Assembly: GCA_001275005.1 (NCBI GenBank)
Contig: JWZX01003109.1
Span: 1-41,453 of the forward strand
DNA length: 41,453 nt
DNA from: Chrysochromulina tobinii
Lineage: Eukaryota; Haptophyta; Prymnesiales; Chrysochromulinaceae
Direction of reading: 5' to 3'
The notes below the pieces were generated by a model, which saw only the letters and a list, made by a program, of their open reading frames with translations, was not told the DNA's origin and ran no database searches. A program made the translations under genes and the position numbers. Positions within the stretch are counted from its first letter, which is position 1. Each line of letters starts with the position of its first letter. Shown piece by piece: positions 17,701-27,871 of the stretch.

Positions 17701-20700
17701 CGGTGGTGCCCAACACGGCGCTCTTCGGACGGCGCCGGCGCGGCCAACGGAGATGCGCCAGGTGCGCTGATGATGCTGATGATGCTGATGATGGTCGTCT
17801 GATGGCCGTCGGATCGCTCTCGGATGGCCCTCTGACTGACCTCTAATGACCTCTAATGACCTCTAATGACCTTTAATGACCTCTAATGACCTCGGATGGC
17901 CCTCTGACTGCCCTTCTTGATATGCCCTTCTTGATCACCCTCATGTGGCCCTCGGATGGTGTCGTGCAGGTGCGCCAGTACCTGGTCAAGCTGCGGGGGC
18001 ACTCGTACAACCGGCTCGAATGGCAGCGCGAGGACGAGATCGAGGCAGATGGCAAGCTCTCCAAGAACGCCCTCTCGCGCTTCCTTCGCAAGCTCGCCAC
18101 CGGGGAGCCCATCGATCGGGAGTACGTGACCTACACGCAGACGCTCCGCATCATAGGCCATCGGACGGAGGGGGGCTTTGGCAAGGAGTACCTCGTCAAG
18201 TGGGGCGGGCTGCCCTACTGCGAGTGCTCGTGGGAATACTCATACAGCGTCGCCCGCCGCCGCCATCGACGCGTACAATGTGGCGTCCAACCGGCTGGCC
18301 GTGGAGGCGGCGAAGCTGCAGCGAGATCGCGATCTGGGCTGGCTCCAAAAGGGGCGCACGCTCGAGGTTTGGCCCGCGTCCGATCCGTTGCACGAGCTGC
18401 ACGGCGCTTGGTACGGCGCGACCGCGCTCTCGCTGCATGAGACGCACGTGTACATTGAGTACAAGCACCTGCTCGCCAACGAAGAGGACGTCGACGCGGG
18501 CTCGCTCCGGGAACGGGTGCCCGTGCACCGCGTGCGTCCGTTGCCGCCCAAGACGAAAAAGGACTTTCGACCCGAAGTGGGCGAGGTCGTGAGTGCCGAG
18601 CACTTAAACGGGTACTGGTCGGGGCGCGTGCTCGCGATCGCCAAGCGGGGCGAGGTCTTGCCGGACCTGCGTGGAGCCGCGGTTCGGGCGATGGAGCAGC
18701 AGCAGCTGCTGCAACCTCCGCTGAACGCGTCCGAGCCGTCGCTGAGCATCGGGCAGACGGCTGAGGGGCGCGACGGGCGCCAGTGGCAGCTGCTTGCCCT
18801 CGAGGGCAGTCAGAGGCGCATCTGGCAGCTGCTCGGGAGCGCTGTGAATGGAAGCGCTGTGAATGCACAGCTGCTCGGAGGCGCCGTCTCGAGCGCCGGC
18901 GCAGACGAGCCGCCGCCGTCCGCCGTGGCCGTTGGTGTCTTGCCGGCGACCGTAAGCGCCGAGGCGGCGGAGGCGTCTGAAGACGAGACGCGTGGGGGAG
19001 AGGGCGGCGGCGGCGTCGGCGGCGGCGGCACGCAGCGCATGAGCTCGTGGAGCGACAAGGCCCCACCGCCGACCAAGCCGACGACGAATGCGCACTACCT
19101 TCGAGGGATCTCGCGCTCGGAGCTCCCGGGGAGCCGCATTGTGGTCGTTTACACCGAGGAAGCGGACGTTGCCGAGGCGATGCCGGCGATGCCGGAGGGA
19201 AGCCCCGAGCTCTGCGGCCACTTCATCGAGGTGTATTGGCCCATCGATCGCGCGTGGTATCGGTGCCGGGTGCTGCGCGTCGTACCGGGCAGGAGGCAGA
19301 TGATGTACGAGGTGCTCTACGTCGACGACGACGTGCGCGAGACACTCGACCTCGCCAAGGAGGAGTGGCGTCATGTGAACACGCAGGTGCGCATCGCGTA
19401 CCCGGGGCTGCTGATCAAGCCGACAGAGGTGGAACGGCGTCCCTTCGCTCCTGGTGCACTTTGACGGCATGGAGGCGAATCCCGAGTCGGCGGAGTGCTT
19501 TGTCGACGAGGACGGTGAGGACGAGTGGATGTGGGAATCTGAGTTTCGTCTGTCCCAGGGCATGAGGGTCTTCAAGCCGGAGCCGCTGATCGCGAGTGAG
19601 ACCATGTGGTTCATCTCGGGCGACGGCGAGTCCTCACTCGCGCCCATCGCGGCGCCGCCGCCGCTGCTGCTCCGGCTGCCGTTGGGCGCCGAGATGGGCA
19701 TCGAAGAGGACGAGACGGCCGACGGCGCCGCCACCTCCGCCCCCGCTCTCGCCGCCCAGGTCGCTCCGACGGCCGTGGTCGCCGCCAATGCTGCCGTCGA
19801 TGCCGTCTCGCTGCCGGTGGAGGCGCCGTACGGCTCGGGGGGCGATCTCGACTGTGATCTCGATCTCGGCTATGATCTCGCCATGGTCCTCGACAGCGGA
19901 GCTTACGCATCGACAGAGCCTAGTCGTGAAGCACCGTCGTGAGCGCCGCCGCCGCCGGAGGGGCGGGCAGCGCCTCCACTGCCGTCGCCACCGTCATCAG
20001 CGTCAGCGATGTCGTCAGCGACGCCGCAGAGTGCCAGAGGACGGGTGCGGCAACGGCGGGGGGCGCAGCGGCGCCGATGGTGGAGGCCGCAATCGTCGGC
20101 ACAGCAAGCGACAAGCCCGCGGCAAAGGCGAGCGCCTTTCGGCCGCCTTCAGCTCTCCAAAGTTGGAAGCCGTTGAGCGCCATTCGGCCGAATTGGAGAT
20201 GGAGTGGGGTGGATGAGACGGGCAATGTGGCGGCCGGTTGGAGGGTGGGTGCCACGATGGCGGATGGGATGCCCATCGAGCCGCGCAAGGCGAGCGACCC
20301 TTTTGCCGACGTGGAAGAGGACGATGAGGAGGAAGAGGCCAAGCTGGCAGCGGCGACGGCCGCTGAGAAGGCGGCGGCCGAGAAGGCAGCGGCCGGCAAG
20401 GCAGCGGCCGACAAGGCAGCGGCCGACAAAGCAGCGGCCAAGAAGCGTCGGGCCGAGGATGGCGAGGAGTACGTGGATGGGAAGGGTGGCGGTGGCGGCC
20501 GGCGCAACGGCGAGGAGGGCGAGGAGGAGGAGGAGAGCGACGGCGAGGAGGGCGAGGACGAGACGGCGATCGAAGTGAGCGGGTGGAAGCGACTGCACTC
20601 GTCGCCGCCTGTGCCTTCGGGGCGCGTGCTGCGCCCTTATCAATTGGAAGGCGTCAATTGGATGCGCTTGAATTGGTACCTTGGGCGTAACATCATCTTG

Positions 20701-23700
20701 GGCGATGAGATGGGCTTGGGTAAGACGGCGCAGTCGTGCATGCTGCTCCATACGCTGCGCCGCTTCGAGCACGTCGAGGGTCCCTTTCTGATCGTCGTAC
20801 CGCTCTCGACGCTTCCGCATTGGGAACGCGAGCTCTCGTTATGGACGGACTGCTATACGGTCGTGTACCACGGCTCGGCGGAGAGCCGCCGAGTGCTCCT
20901 GCAGTGGGATTGGAAGCTGGCGACGCCCAAGATGCTACCAGTAGACCCAAGCAAGCCCGAGGGGAAGAAGCGAGAGTACAAGTACCGTTTCCACTGTGTG
21001 CTCACAACGTACGAGACGGTGGTACGCCATCGCTCCTGAGATCGCTCCTGAGAGTGCCTCTGTGAAAAGTGCCTCTGTGAAGAGTGCCTCTGTGAAGAGT
21101 GCCTCTGTGAAGAGTGCCTCTGAGATCGCCCCTGACCTCTCCTCGCCTGGCGCCGTCACGGGCGCTCCTTTCCCCCATCAGGTGGCTGAGCCCGACCCCC
21201 TCCTCAAGATCCGATGGGAACATTTGATCGTCGACGAGGGCCACCGGCTCAAGAACCGACACTCACGCTCCCTGGATGTGATGAAGGACCTGCGCACCCG
21301 TCGGAAGCTCGTCCTCACCGGTACCCCCCTCAAAACCACGTGTCAGAGCTCTGGTCCATACTCCACTTCCTTGAGCCACACAAGTTCCCCGACCACCACG
21401 CCTCCGATGAGCGCTTCGGAGCGCTCTCGTCGGGCGGCGGTACGGTCCAGCAGGTGTGCGCGCGCGCACGCTTCTCACAGCGCTCTCGACCCGAGTGCAT
21501 GCATGTGCTCACCGCGGCGCGCGCAACCCCCGCCCCGCCCTCCTCCGTCTTCCACAGGTGCGTGCGCTGAACAAGCTGCTTCGGCCGCACCTGCTTCGGC
21601 GCGAGAAGGAGGACGTCGAGACGTTACAGCCGATGCAGGAGGTGCTCCTGCACGTCGAGATTACCAATCTGCAAAAGGTCTGCTACCGCGCGGTGCTTGA
21701 GCATAACCGACAGCTCCTCGTGCGCGGCGCGGGTGGCACCGCGGGCCTCGCGGCCGCTGCAGGCGGCGCCTGGGCCAACGTCTCGATGATGTTGCGCCAC
21801 TGCTGCAACCACCCGTGGCTCATCAAGGAGGTCGAGGCGGGCGCGCTGCAGGCGCTCGAGGCGCACTCGCTCGAGCGCGCGCCCAAGACGGCGCGCGAGC
21901 GCAACGACCCGCTCTACTGGCACGCGCAGCTCACGGCCATGCGCAAAGAGCAGCAGGCGCGCTATGTTGAGCGCCTCGTCAACTCGAGTGGCAAGATGCT
22001 GCTGCTCGACAAGCTGCTGCCCAAGCTCAAGGCCGACGGGCACCGAGTGCTCATCTTCTCGCAGTTTACGAAGGTGGGTGATCTCTGATTGCCCGACGGA
22101 GTACTTGACACTCGGATGGCCCGACGGAGTACTTGACACTCTGATGGCCCATTGGAGTGCCTTTTGATGACCCTCTGATGACCCTCTTGATGACCCTCTT
22201 GATGACCCTCTGTTGTCGCAGGTGCTCGACCTGCTCGAGGTGCTCATCGAGGCGCGAGGGTATGGCTACGAGCGGCTCGACGGCAACGATCGCGGCGTCT
22301 CGCGTCAGCAAGCTATCGACCGCTTCTCCACTCCGCAGGTGATGACCTCGGATGGCCCCTCTCGGACGGCCTCTCGGATGGCCCTTTTGATGGCTCCTTT
22401 GATGGCTCCTTTGCTGGCTCCTTTTGTAGGCTCCTTTTGATTGCTCCTTTGATCACCTCCCGATGGCTCCTCTGATGACCTCCCGATGCGCAGTCGGAGT
22501 CGTTCCTCTTCCTCCTCTCGACACGTGCGGGCGGTGTCGGGATCAATCTGACGGCCGCCGACACGGTCATCATCTACGACCCCGACTGGAACCCGCAGAA
22601 CGACATCCAGGCGATGGCGCGTTGCCATCGCATCGGGCAGACGCGCGCGGTCAACGTGTACAAGCTCATCACGCGAGATACGTACGAGATGCACATGCTC
22701 GCCGCCGCCAACCACAAGCTCGGGCTCGAGCACGCGGTGATGAAGACCGGCGGCTACGATGCCAAACCGATCGTCGGCGCGGGCGGCGCGGGCGGCGGCG
22801 CCGGCGGTGCGAGCGGCGCGCCAGGCGCCTCGGCCGAGGGCGCCAAGATGAGCGCCGACGGCCCCTTTTCGAACGACTCCAAAGCAAAGGCGAGCGAGAT
22901 TGAGCGACTGCTCAAGTACGGCGCGCAAGTGCTCACGGCGCCTGAGCACGACGAGCGGGTCGCCTCCTTCGCCGACTCGTCCATCGAAGCCATCCTCGAA
23001 AAGTATGCAGAGAGGCGCCTCGTCGGCGGTGGCGAGGGCGGCGGCGGCAGCGGCGGCGGCGGCGGCGGCGGTTCAAATACCTTCGCGCAGGTCTCCTTCG
23101 TGTCGGAAGAGTCCGGCGCGGCGGTCGACCTCGATGATCCAAACTTCTGGTCCAAGATCCTGCCCGAGGTGGGGGCGTTGGCGGACATGGACCCGGAGCA
23201 GGCTGCGGCGATGGATGCGGCGGCGGAGATGAGCGGGGCTTCCAAACTGCGTGCCACGCGGCCCGACCATTTGACGGCGCTCGACCACCTGATGAGCTCG
23301 AAGAAGGGGGCGGGCGGCGGCGGCGAGCGCAAGCGCCCGCGCGACGAGGGCGGCGCCGAGGAGGAGGTGGCGGCCGAGTTGTCCAAGAAGGAAAAGGAAG
23401 ACGGGCGGTGGGCCGAGGCGGAGGTGCTCGCATTGTGCACAGTGATCCTCGCCGTCGGGCACGAGCTCGCGCCCGAGATTGTGCTGAGCGGCGTGGTGCA
23501 GCTCACGCCTGAGGAGGAGGGAGGGACCGGCGCCGCAACGTCGAGCGCAAGCCGGGCCGCCTCTCATGGCGGCGCTCATCCTCGCCCACCGGGACGTGCG
23601 CCCGCGGGCAAGCAGTGGGACGCGAAGCTGGGGCAGTGGGTGGGCGAACGGGGTGTGAAGGGCGAACGTGAGGAGGAGGGGCGGTGGCGATTCGCGTGCA

Positions 23701-24079
23701 AAGAGTGCGGCGGGATCAAGGCCGGCTGGAAGAATGCACCATGCGGGAATCCGTGCATGCCCAAGGAAAGCCACGTTGCCAAGGGAGCAGGGGCTGACAC
23801 CTCGCGTATGACGGCCGCTGCAGCGCCTGCCGTGCTTAATGCAGCTGCGGCCAGCAGCGGTGAGAAGCTGCCGCGGCTCCCGAGCGGCTTCTCACTAGCC
23901 CAGCGCAAGAGCGCGAAGGTAGAGGAGTCGGAACTCCCTCCACTGCCTCACGCGCCCTCCGATGCCACCATCTCTGCGATGGCGAGTGCCGCGGCCGCGG
24001 CGGCCGCGGCTGCGGCCGCTGCTGCGGCCGCCGGCATCGCGACGATGGATGGCGCGGGTACGCTCGCGGCGGCGTATGA

Positions 24080-24121
<42 letters not shown>

Positions 24122-26102
24122 CAATGGGGGCGCGTCGCCTGCTATCAATGGCAGCAGCAACACCTCCGTGCGGCGCAGCGGTGGTGGCGGCGCCGGCGGT
24201 GGCGGTGGCGCCGGCGGCGGCGGCGGTGCAGCGGCGGCAGCAGCTGCGGACGGAGGCAATGAGGGCAAGGAGAGGAGACGAAGCGCCGTACCGAGCACGT
24301 TCGAGCCGAAGGAGACGTCCAAATTAGGAAACAGCGATGCCAAGGGGAAAGGCCCCAAGGGCGGCGGCAAGGGGGATGGCAAGAGCGGTGGCGGCGACGG
24401 CGGCGGTGAGGGTGGCGAGGGTGGCGAGGGCGAGGGCAAGGGAGCTGACGCGCCCGAGTACAGCGTCGAATGCATCGCCGCGGAGCGTATGTTCCGCAAC
24501 AAGCTGCAATATTCGGTCAAGTGGCTCGGGTGCGAGGGCCACTGAGGACTCGATGCTTGCATCTGATCGCAAAGATCACTTTTGATGGCCTCCCTCATTG
24601 CCTGCCTGAGTGCCTGCCTGAGGGCCTGCCTAGGGCCGGCCCGATTGCGCCCGTCATCGGCCCGATTGCGCCTGTCATCAGCCCACTGCCTGAGGGCCTG
24701 CCCGATTGCGCCCGTCATCAGGTACGAGGAGTGGACGTGGGAGCCGGCGGCATTGCTCAAGGACACGGCGGCGCTCGCTGCTTGGGAGGAGCAGAAGCGC
24801 ACGCGCGCCACCCAGAAAGGAAATGCCAAGCGCGCGGCCAATGCGGCCGTAAAGAGCGATGCGGTGCTCGGGACGGCGCTGGTCGCTCTGCAGCCACGGG
24901 CGGAGGACGATCGCGCCCTCAAGAAGGCCTGCGACTGCATGCTGATCGATTGGATGCGCTATGCGGCGGCCAGCGCGGCGTCGCCCGAGACGGCGCCCGA
25001 GGTTCGTCAGGTGCTCGAGCAGCGGCTAGAGCGCCTTTGGCCGCCCGCGCTGCACACGATCTCAGAGACGTCGCTCCGGGTGATGGCGGGGCTCGAGGAG
25101 GCAGTCTCCCATAAGAAGAAGCACAAGCCCGAGCCGCCACAAGGTGCCAAAGCCAGCACCGCGACCAGCAGCGGTGCAACTAGCGCCTCCGCCGCCGCCG
25201 CCGCCGCCGCCGCCTCCGCCTCTGGCGCCACAAAGGAGCGACCGGTGACGCGCTCGACCGAGTACGTGACCGCTCTCGGGTACCACCCGCGCCCTAAGGG
25301 CTTCCCGCCACGGAACGACTCGGACGAGTCGCTCAAATGGAGCTACAAGCGCGGCGTGTGGGTGAACGTCGAGGTGGGCTCTTGAGTGCGCACTTGAGTG
25401 TGAGTGTGAATGTGAATGTGAAGGTGGGCTTCCCCGAGTGCTCACTTGAGTGCCTCTCTGATGAGCCTCCGATTGCATCTCTGAGTGCATGCGGCGGAAT
25501 GCGTCCCCCAATAGGTGGGCACTCGGTGGAAGGGGGTGCTCGCGGACCGCGAGGAGCCTGCGCGCCTCGAGGCCGAGAACGACGCAATGGACGCGGAGAT
25601 TCGGGAGCTCGAGCAGGCGGAGCGGGAGGCGGAGCGTCTCGTGCGCGAGGCGGAGAGGGAGGAGGCGGAGAAGGCGGAGAGGGAGGAGGCGGAGAGGGCG
25701 TCGATCAAGGGGAGCACGGCCGAGATGGAGGCCGAGGAGGGCACCACCGGAGGAGAAGGCGGAGCCCATACGAAGATGGACGTGGAGGAGGACGAGGACA
25801 ATGGAACGACGCCCGTCGCGACGGCAATGGTGGTCGAGATTGTGGTCGCCGCCGCTGCGACCAGTGACGCCCCGACGAGTGGCGGGTCGGGGGACGCGGC
25901 GGGCGTGCTCGTGCTGGCCTCCGCCGTGCTTCCCCCGCGGTCGGCGGCGCTCGAGGCTATCGATCGGGCACTGCCAAAGCTTGCCTCGCGCCTCAAGCTA
26001 CCGGTGGCCGATCTCGAGTGGTACGAAGGCTTTGTGGCCAAGGGGGCGCCCGAGGCGCTCGCGCGGCTGCTTACCTTAGACGGTTGTGCACAAGCGTCAT
26101 AA
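14704..26102 (+). CDS. CHD-like SNF2 chromatin remodeller with three chromodomains, Tudor-like and AP2-like segments (five apparent frame breaks)
   Basis: There are twelve exons: 14704-15803, 15939-16164, 16245-16370, 16552-16732, 16859-17761, 17970-21018, 21182-21453, 21558-22073, 22222-22338, 22494-24529, 24722-25373 and 25515-26102. The product would be about 3,250 aa. N-terminal parts look Tudor/Agenet-like ([14 protein letters not shown]) and AP2-like ([27 protein letters not shown]). Chromodomains follow at 17970-18240 ([32 protein letters not shown]), with more Tudor-like repeats ([15 protein letters not shown]). The SNF2 ATPase spans 20602-22760 ([56 protein letters not shown]). Downstream are a Cys4 motif (CKECG...CGNPC), poly-Ala, and a third chromodomain formed across a splice ([13 protein letters not shown]). 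One-base frame breaks occur near 16645-16650, 18236-18250, 19440-19452, 19905-19940 and 21330. The protein should move nucleosomes using ATP. Sequencing error or pseudogenisation cannot be told apart here. Confidence 0.85.
15804..15938 (+). mobile_element. Introner-like element copy 2 (intron 1 of the remodeller)
   Basis: This 135-nt intron has donor ATCTC|GTGCGC and acceptor CTTCACAG|GTACGC. Its first roughly 50 nt (15804-15853) are a diverged copy of the first 50 nt of the next exon (from 15939), including an identical GAAGGCGCCAAGT block. The shared element follows: GTGCATGCATGTGCTCACC, ACGGCGCC, then three CCTCCGTCTT repeats and CACAG. The intron is a multiple of three with no stop, so reading through is possible, but splicing restores the Tudor-like sequence. 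Confidence 0.7.
16351..16446 (+). repeat. 66-nt tandem duplication spanning an exon end and donor
   Basis: The block GAGGTCGTGCCCAATAAGG and its continuation through AAGAAG|GTGAGTG occurs at 16351 and again at 16417, separated by (GTGAAT)n. Both copies carry a usable donor (16371 and 16437). The spacing is 66 nt, so either keeps the frame and could add 22 residues. The intron then runs to the acceptor at 16551. Confidence 0.8.
16733..16858 (+). other. Intron 4 of the remodeller, with inverted (GTGAAT)n
   Basis: The donor is GAAAAG|GTGGGC and the acceptor is TGATTGCAG|GTGCTC. It carries (CATTCA)n, the reverse complement of the (GTGAAT)n microsatellite in the preceding intron, then TGGCCACTGAT units. 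Confidence 0.8.
17762..17969 (+). other. Intron 5 of the remodeller, made of tandem repeats
   Basis: The donor is CGCCAG|GTGCGC and the acceptor is CGTGCAG|GTGCGC, so the first six bases of the intron and of the next exon agree. It holds (TGATGATGC)n and about five CTCTAATGAC units at 17840-17890. Confidence 0.8.
21019..21181 (+). other. Intron 6 of the remodeller, with a 15-nt tandem repeat
   Basis: It interrupts the SNF2 domain between TTYET and VAEPDPLL. Five copies of a 15-nt unit (GTGCCTCTGTGAAGA) lie at 21053-21122. The acceptor is CCCCCATCAG|GTGGCT. Confidence 0.85.
21454..21557 (+). mobile_element. Introner-like element copy 3 (intron 7 of the remodeller)
   Basis: This 104-nt intron lies between TVQQ and VRALNKLL. 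The donor is CAG|GTGTGC and the acceptor is CTTCCACAG|GTGCGT. It contains GTGCATGCATGTGCTCACC, then CGGCGCG and a CCTCCGTCTTCCACAG tail almost identical to the tail of the intron ending at 15938. The 5' end resembles the downstream exon only weakly, so any duplication here is older or absent. Confidence 0.6.
22074..22493 (+). other. Introns 8 and 9 of the remodeller flanking a 117-nt exon
   Basis: Intron 8 (22074-22221) and intron 9 (22339-22493) flank exon 22222-22338, which encodes [20 protein letters not shown] of the SNF2 C-lobe. Intron 8 holds a 37-nt GATTGCCCGACGGAGTACTT-type repeat and TGATGACCCTC units. Intron 9 holds TTTGATGGCTCC units. Confidence 0.85.
24530..24721 (+). other. Intron 10 of the remodeller, splitting the third chromodomain
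   Basis: The donor is CTCGG|GTGCGAGG and the acceptor is CGTCATCAG|GTACGAGG. This choice gives [12 protein letters not shown], the canonical chromodomain core. The intron starts with GTGCGAGG and the next exon with GTACGAGG. The interior is made of TGCCTGAGGGCC and CCGATTGCGCC units. Confidence 0.85.
25374..25514 (+). other. Intron 11 of the remodeller
   Basis: The donor is GTCGAG|GTGGGCTCTTGAGTGC and the acceptor is CCAATAG|GTGGGCAC. An internal GTGGGCTTCCCCGAGTGC repeats the donor region after a (GTGAAT)n stretch. Splicing gives VNVE|VGTRWKG. Confidence 0.8.
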
Positions 26103-26434
26103 CGAGTGAGCTGTGGGCCACAGGGGCAGGAACTGGCGCCGACGCCACACGCCCGGGTGTACTAGCGCTCTCTTAGCGCTCTCTCAAGGGATTATACGAT
26201 AGGGGGGGCTGACACGGCTTGACGCTGCCAAAAGTTGCGTGAAGTCCTCCTACAAGAAAGTGTGAATGTGATTCTGTGTGTTGCACGGTCGACAAGAGAA
26301 GGGGGGAATCCACGAAATCCCTTTCTCACGAACTTCCATACGAGTCGCCGCACAACTAGGTCGACTAGCGGGGCCTTGTTAACTCCCTTGTCCCCACTTT
26401 TCTAGTGCCACTTATCTCGCACACTTCTGTCTTC
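26103..26434. other. Convergent intergenic region
   Basis: This is the tail-to-tail gap between the remodeller (+) and the ankyrin gene (-), expected to hold both 3' ends. A short CGCTCTCTTAGCGCTCTCT repeat lies near 26166. No gene is seen. Confidence 0.45.
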
Positions 26435-27142
26435 TCAGCTCCCCATCTCAGCAATCATCTCGATTGCGGCATGGTGACCCACCAGGTGGCGGAACGGACT
26501 CTCCGCGCCCAGCCGTGTGTGCGTGCCCATCGCGAGCGCCAGCAGCCGCGGACGCCACCAGCTCAGCACCAACGCCGCCGCCGAGCCCTCGGCGGCCTCG
26601 CCCTTGGCTTGCAGCTCGCGCGCGAGCGAGAGCGGCGTGGGGTCGCCGGGTGCGGTGGCGGCGAGGATGGAGGCGCCCTTGCGGAGGAGGGCGTGAGCGC
26701 GGGCGGCGGGGATGATGGTGAGGTGGTGGAGCGGTGTGGTCCACTTGCGGGTCGAGGTGACGAGCCAGGCGGTGAGGGCGGTGTGACCAGTGCGCGTTGC
26801 CAGCTCCTCCGCCGTGCACTTGGTTCTGTCTCGATTGGTGAAGGTGCGCGCGGCGCCGTATGATGAGAGGAGCTGAACCATGTCAAGGTTGCCGCCGATG
26901 CAGGCGGCGCTCATCGGCGCGAAGCCCCAACTGTTGGCCTGGTTCACATCGGCACCGTCCTCGAGTAGCACAGAGGCGGTCTCGAGGTGGTTGTAGATGC
27001 TGACCAACATCAGGGCCGACTTCCCGTACTTATCAATCTGATCGATGCCTGCGCCCTCGGCGAGCAGGCGGCGCACTTTGGCTGTGTCGCCACGCCTGGC
27101 CGCATCGAGCAGCGGAGCCTCCAGTATTTCTAATTCCTCCAT
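26435..27142 (-). CDS. Ankyrin-repeat protein
   Basis: This intronless 235-aa gene has an N-terminal half made of ankyrin repeats: APLLDAARRGDTAKVRRLL, KYGKSALMLVSIYNHLETA, NSWGFAPMSAACIGGNLDM and a weaker repeat around TAEELATRTGHTALTAWL. Each shows the G-TPL-A and L-aliphatic pattern. The C-terminal part resembles a fragment of a further repeat (ALLRKGASILA, DPTPLSLARELQ) followed by a Trp/Arg segment. Ankyrin repeats mediate protein binding, and no partner can be inferred. The start at 27142 follows an in-frame stop-containing region and gives an acidic MEELEILEAP start. Confidence 0.88.
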   Translation of the reverse strand: MEELEILEAPLLDAARRGDTAKVRRLLAEGAGIDQIDKYGKSALMLVSIYNHLETASVLLEDGADVNQANSWGFAPMSAACIGGNLDMVQLLSSYGAARTFTNRDRTKCTAEELATRTGHTALTAWLVTSTRKWTTPLHHLTIIPAARAHALLRKGASILAATAPGDPTPLSLARELQAKGEAAEGSAAALVLSWWRPRLLALAMGTHTRLGAESPFRHLVGHHAAIEMIAEMGS

Positions 27143-27157
27143 TCACGAAGGATGCCT

Positions 27158-27641
27158 AATATGGTGTGTGCAGAAGCGCGCATCCGTTGCGGGGACACAT
27201 AACTAACACATAACACCCCCAGAACTGATACGCATCGATATTTCGGAATTCGAAAGCGCCGACCGGAGACCGTCGGCACATTCTCGGAACATCCGGCAGA
27301 GACCGCGGCGATACTTCACTCGCCGAATACAATTGCCATACAATTGTAGTAGAGCAAGATCAGCCCGCTAGCCCGCGCGCGCGTCCGCGCGCGGGCGGCA
27401 GACGAACCGCATAACAGGGTGCCTATAAGGCTTTCCCCTGGGTACTTGTATCCCCTTCCACCCAAACGGCGGTGAGACCCCCCTTGTGGGTTCTCCCGCA
27501 TCCCCCCTGTCCGGTTCCATGATGGATACCGTCCTGGTGTAATCTCCAAATCTGTAATCTGGCCCTTCACGTTGGGTTCACAGCCGTTTAACTTTGGGCG
27601 TCACACGGCAATATGGTGTGTGCAGAAGCGCGCATCCGTTG
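27158..27641. repeat. 32-bp exact direct repeats bounding about 420 bp
   Basis: The sequence beginning AATATGGTGTGTGCAGAAGC occurs identically at 27158-27189 and 27610-27641. GTGCCTAATATGG recurs just after the second copy. The enclosed segment has no ORF similarity. It could be a small insertion or a local duplication next to the ankyrin gene. Confidence 0.7.
27371..27396. repeat. GC-rich perfect inverted repeat
   Basis: An 11-bp stem (GCCCGCGCGCG and its complement) encloses a 4-nt loop. It lies inside the segment bounded by the 32-bp direct repeats. It could form a hairpin in RNA or cruciform DNA; no function is shown. Confidence 0.6.
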
Positions 27642-27826
27642 GGCCGTGCCTAATATGGGACAAAGGCTAGAGAAACGAAATTGGTAATCAGGTCTTTATT
27701 CAGGTTGCGGCACCACCTACATGTACATGTATTAAAGGGATGAATATTTTGGGAGGACGACAATTTATCCGGCGGAGTCGCGCCCCGCCCCCAGACCCCA
27801 ATTAGTTAACCGATACGGCGGAAACA

Positions 27827-27832
27827 TATAAA
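27827..27832 (+). promoter_or_regulatory. Candidate TATA box
   Basis: TATAAA in the context AACATATAAAGC lies 45 nt upstream of the first ATG (27872) of the glutaminase-A-like gene. The spacing fits a start site near 27855-27860. The box stands out against GC-rich surroundings. Confidence 0.45.
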
Positions 27833-27871
27833 GCACGGGGTCAGCGTGCGCCCCGCGATTTTGACGAATCC

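Larger units (their letters stand above)
27143..27871. other. Intergenic region with a direct-repeat pair
   Basis: This gap of about 730 bp lies between the divergent ankyrin (-) and glutaminase-A-like (+) genes. It holds a 32-bp exact direct repeat, a GC hairpin and a TATA-like box, each listed separately. The short ORFs in it have no recognisable similarity. Confidence 0.5.

Noticed and set aside
19596..20216. 206-residue Arg/Pro-rich ORF
   Set aside because: It is a wrong-frame shadow of the remodeller's linker region, although it does span one of the frame breaks.
20600..22760. SNF2 helicase considered as part of a restriction or defence system
   Set aside because: Introns, chromodomains and CHD-type motifs place it as a nuclear chromatin remodeller.
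27316..27570. 84-residue minus-strand ORF in the intergenic region
   Set aside because: There is no recognisable similarity, and it lies in the segment between direct repeats with no promoter or family motif.
27400..27600. Possible spliceosomal snRNA or 5S rRNA
   Set aside because: I compared it by eye with conserved U1, U2, U4, U5, U6 and 5S motifs and none was present.
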